From the NCBI GenBank assembly GCA_964476585.1, contig CAYZBF010000053.1, forward strand, positions 1-5,988: a stretch of DNA of 5,988 nucleotides, given 5' to 3'. The notes below the pieces were generated by a model that did no database searches, was not told the origin of the DNA, and was given only the letters and a program-made list of their open reading frames with translations. Made by a program: the position numbers and the translations under genes. The stretch comes from CAYZBF01 sp964476585. GTDB lineage: Bacteria > Hydrothermota > UBA3072. Shown piece after piece: positions 5,288 to 5,988 of the stretch; the stretch's first letter is position 1; each line of letters begins with the position of its first letter.

Positions 5288-5988
5288 ATGAGTATATATC
5301 AAGATATTCTTGAAAAGAAGAAAAAAAATGAATTGATGATTGCGGCTCTCATTGATCCTGATTCAACGGATATAAAAAATGTAAAGGATTTAGTTAATAC
5401 ATTTAAAAAGAGCAGGATAGATTACATATTCATAGGCGGAAGCACAACATGGGAAAACGATTTCATAGAGTTTGTTAAGGTGGTAAAGACCCACTCGTCC
5501 CAACCTGTTGTTATCTTCCCGGGTTCATCAAATCAGATATCAGAAGATGCAGATGCCATCCTTTTCCTTTCGCTTGTTAGTGGGAAGAATCCAGAGTATC
5601 TTATAGGAGAACAAACTAAAGCGGCACCCATTCTAAAGAAGTTAGATATTGAAGTAATACCAACTGGATATTTATTAATAGACGGCGGAAATACGACAAC
5701 CGTTGAATTCATAAGTGGAACCAAACCAGTACCTCAGAACAAACATGAAATAGCGAGGACAATTGCATATGCTGCAGAACTCCTTGGAATGAAATTGATT
5801 TATCTGGATTGTGGGAGTGGTGCAAAAATACCCGTTAGTAATTCTCTAATAAAATCAGTAAAGGATTATATAAACATCCCTCTCATCGTTGGTGGAGGAA
5901 TAAGGGATATAAAAGAGATAAAAGAGAAACACCAGGCTGGTGCAGATATTATCGTTATAGGAAGCGCTTTAGAAGATGACCCTGAATT
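5288..5988 (+). CDS. Geranylgeranylglyceryl phosphate synthase family (GGGPS/PcrB), 3' end cut by window
   Basis: The open frame from ATG at 5288 to the window end gives 233 complete residues. The family is about 240-250, so only the extreme C-terminus is missing. The enzyme joins a polyprenyl diphosphate (geranylgeranyl in archaea, heptaprenyl in Bacillus PcrB) to sn-glycerol-1-phosphate by an ether bond. It is a TIM barrel whose family landmarks appear in order: ALIDPDS (20-26), FIGGST (48-53), VVIFPGSSNQIS (74-85), ADAILFLSLVSGKNPEYLIG (88-107), IPTGYLLIDGG (124-134), KLIYLDCGSGAKIPVS (169-184), PLIVGGGI (198-205) and AGADIIVIGSALEDDP (217-232). ISGxNPEYLIG and TGYxLIDGG point to group II, the Bacteroidetes/Methanothermobacter-like branch. 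Departures from consensus: YLDCGSG where YLEAGSG is usual, and GS where GN is usual before the acidic end. The start fits the family N-terminus; there is no SD site. The product cannot be told from the sequence. Confidence 0.93.
   Translation, partial: MSIYQDILEKKKKNELMIAALIDPDSTDIKNVKDLVNTFKKSRIDYIFIGGSTTWENDFIEFVKVVKTHSSQPVVIFPGSSNQISEDADAILFLSLVSGKNPEYLIGEQTKAAPILKKLDIEVIPTGYLLIDGGNTTTVEFISGTKPVPQNKHEIARTIAYAAELLGMKLIYLDCGSGAKIPVSNSLIKSVKDYINIPLIVGGGIRDIKEIKEKHQAGADIIVIGSALEDDPE

Noticed and set aside
5533..5724. 63-codon minus-strand open frame near the right edge
   Set aside because: It is antisense to the GGGPS gene, whose conserved motifs run through the same bases.

Overview
The window looks like an AT-rich chromosome segment (about 40% GC by eye) from a bacterium. 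The alanyl-tRNA synthetase is of the bacterial type, and two minus-strand genes have Shine-Dalgarno-like sites. The partial gene at the right edge is a geranylgeranylglyceryl phosphate synthase (GGGPS/PcrB family) of the kind found in Bacteroidetes and related FCB-superphylum lineages as well as in some archaea. An FCB-type or candidate-phylum bacterium is my best guess, but this is inference and the phylum is not fixed by the sequence.

Layout. The left half is read on the minus strand: an NAD(P)-dependent aldehyde dehydrogenase (908-2350), then a small membrane-anchored protein of unknown function with a possible GerMN-like fold (138-698), then the first 46 codons of an APC-superfamily amino acid permease (1-138), whose ATG overlaps the preceding stop codon (TGATG). 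Between the dehydrogenase and the small protein lies a good sigma70-like promoter (839-866) that fires directly onto the ATG of a 33-codon, Arg/Lys-rich ORF. This makes it a candidate leader peptide for the permease operon.

The right half is read on the plus strand: a complete alaS (2648-5203), an 84-base gap, and the GGGPS gene (5288 to the window end, probably lacking only its last few residues). alaS has no ribosome-binding site but has a TTGACA / TATTAT promoter placed so that transcription should start on or next to the A of the ATG. It may therefore give a leaderless mRNA.

The 297-base divergent intergenic region (2351-2647) holds the two outward promoters. Between them are degenerate 7-base tandem units arranged partly as an inverted repeat. 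A shorter 8-base periodic stretch sits between alaS and the GGGPS gene. No RNA genes, mobile elements, CRISPR arrays or convincing rho-independent terminators were seen.

Functionally the genes are mixed: translation (AlaRS), ether-lipid or polyprenyl-glycerol phosphate synthesis (GGGPS), aldehyde oxidation, and amino acid uptake with a co-transcribed membrane protein. The most notable points are an archaeal-lipid-type enzyme in a bacterial setting, with substitutions in its G1P-binding motif, and two promoters with identical leaderless geometry.
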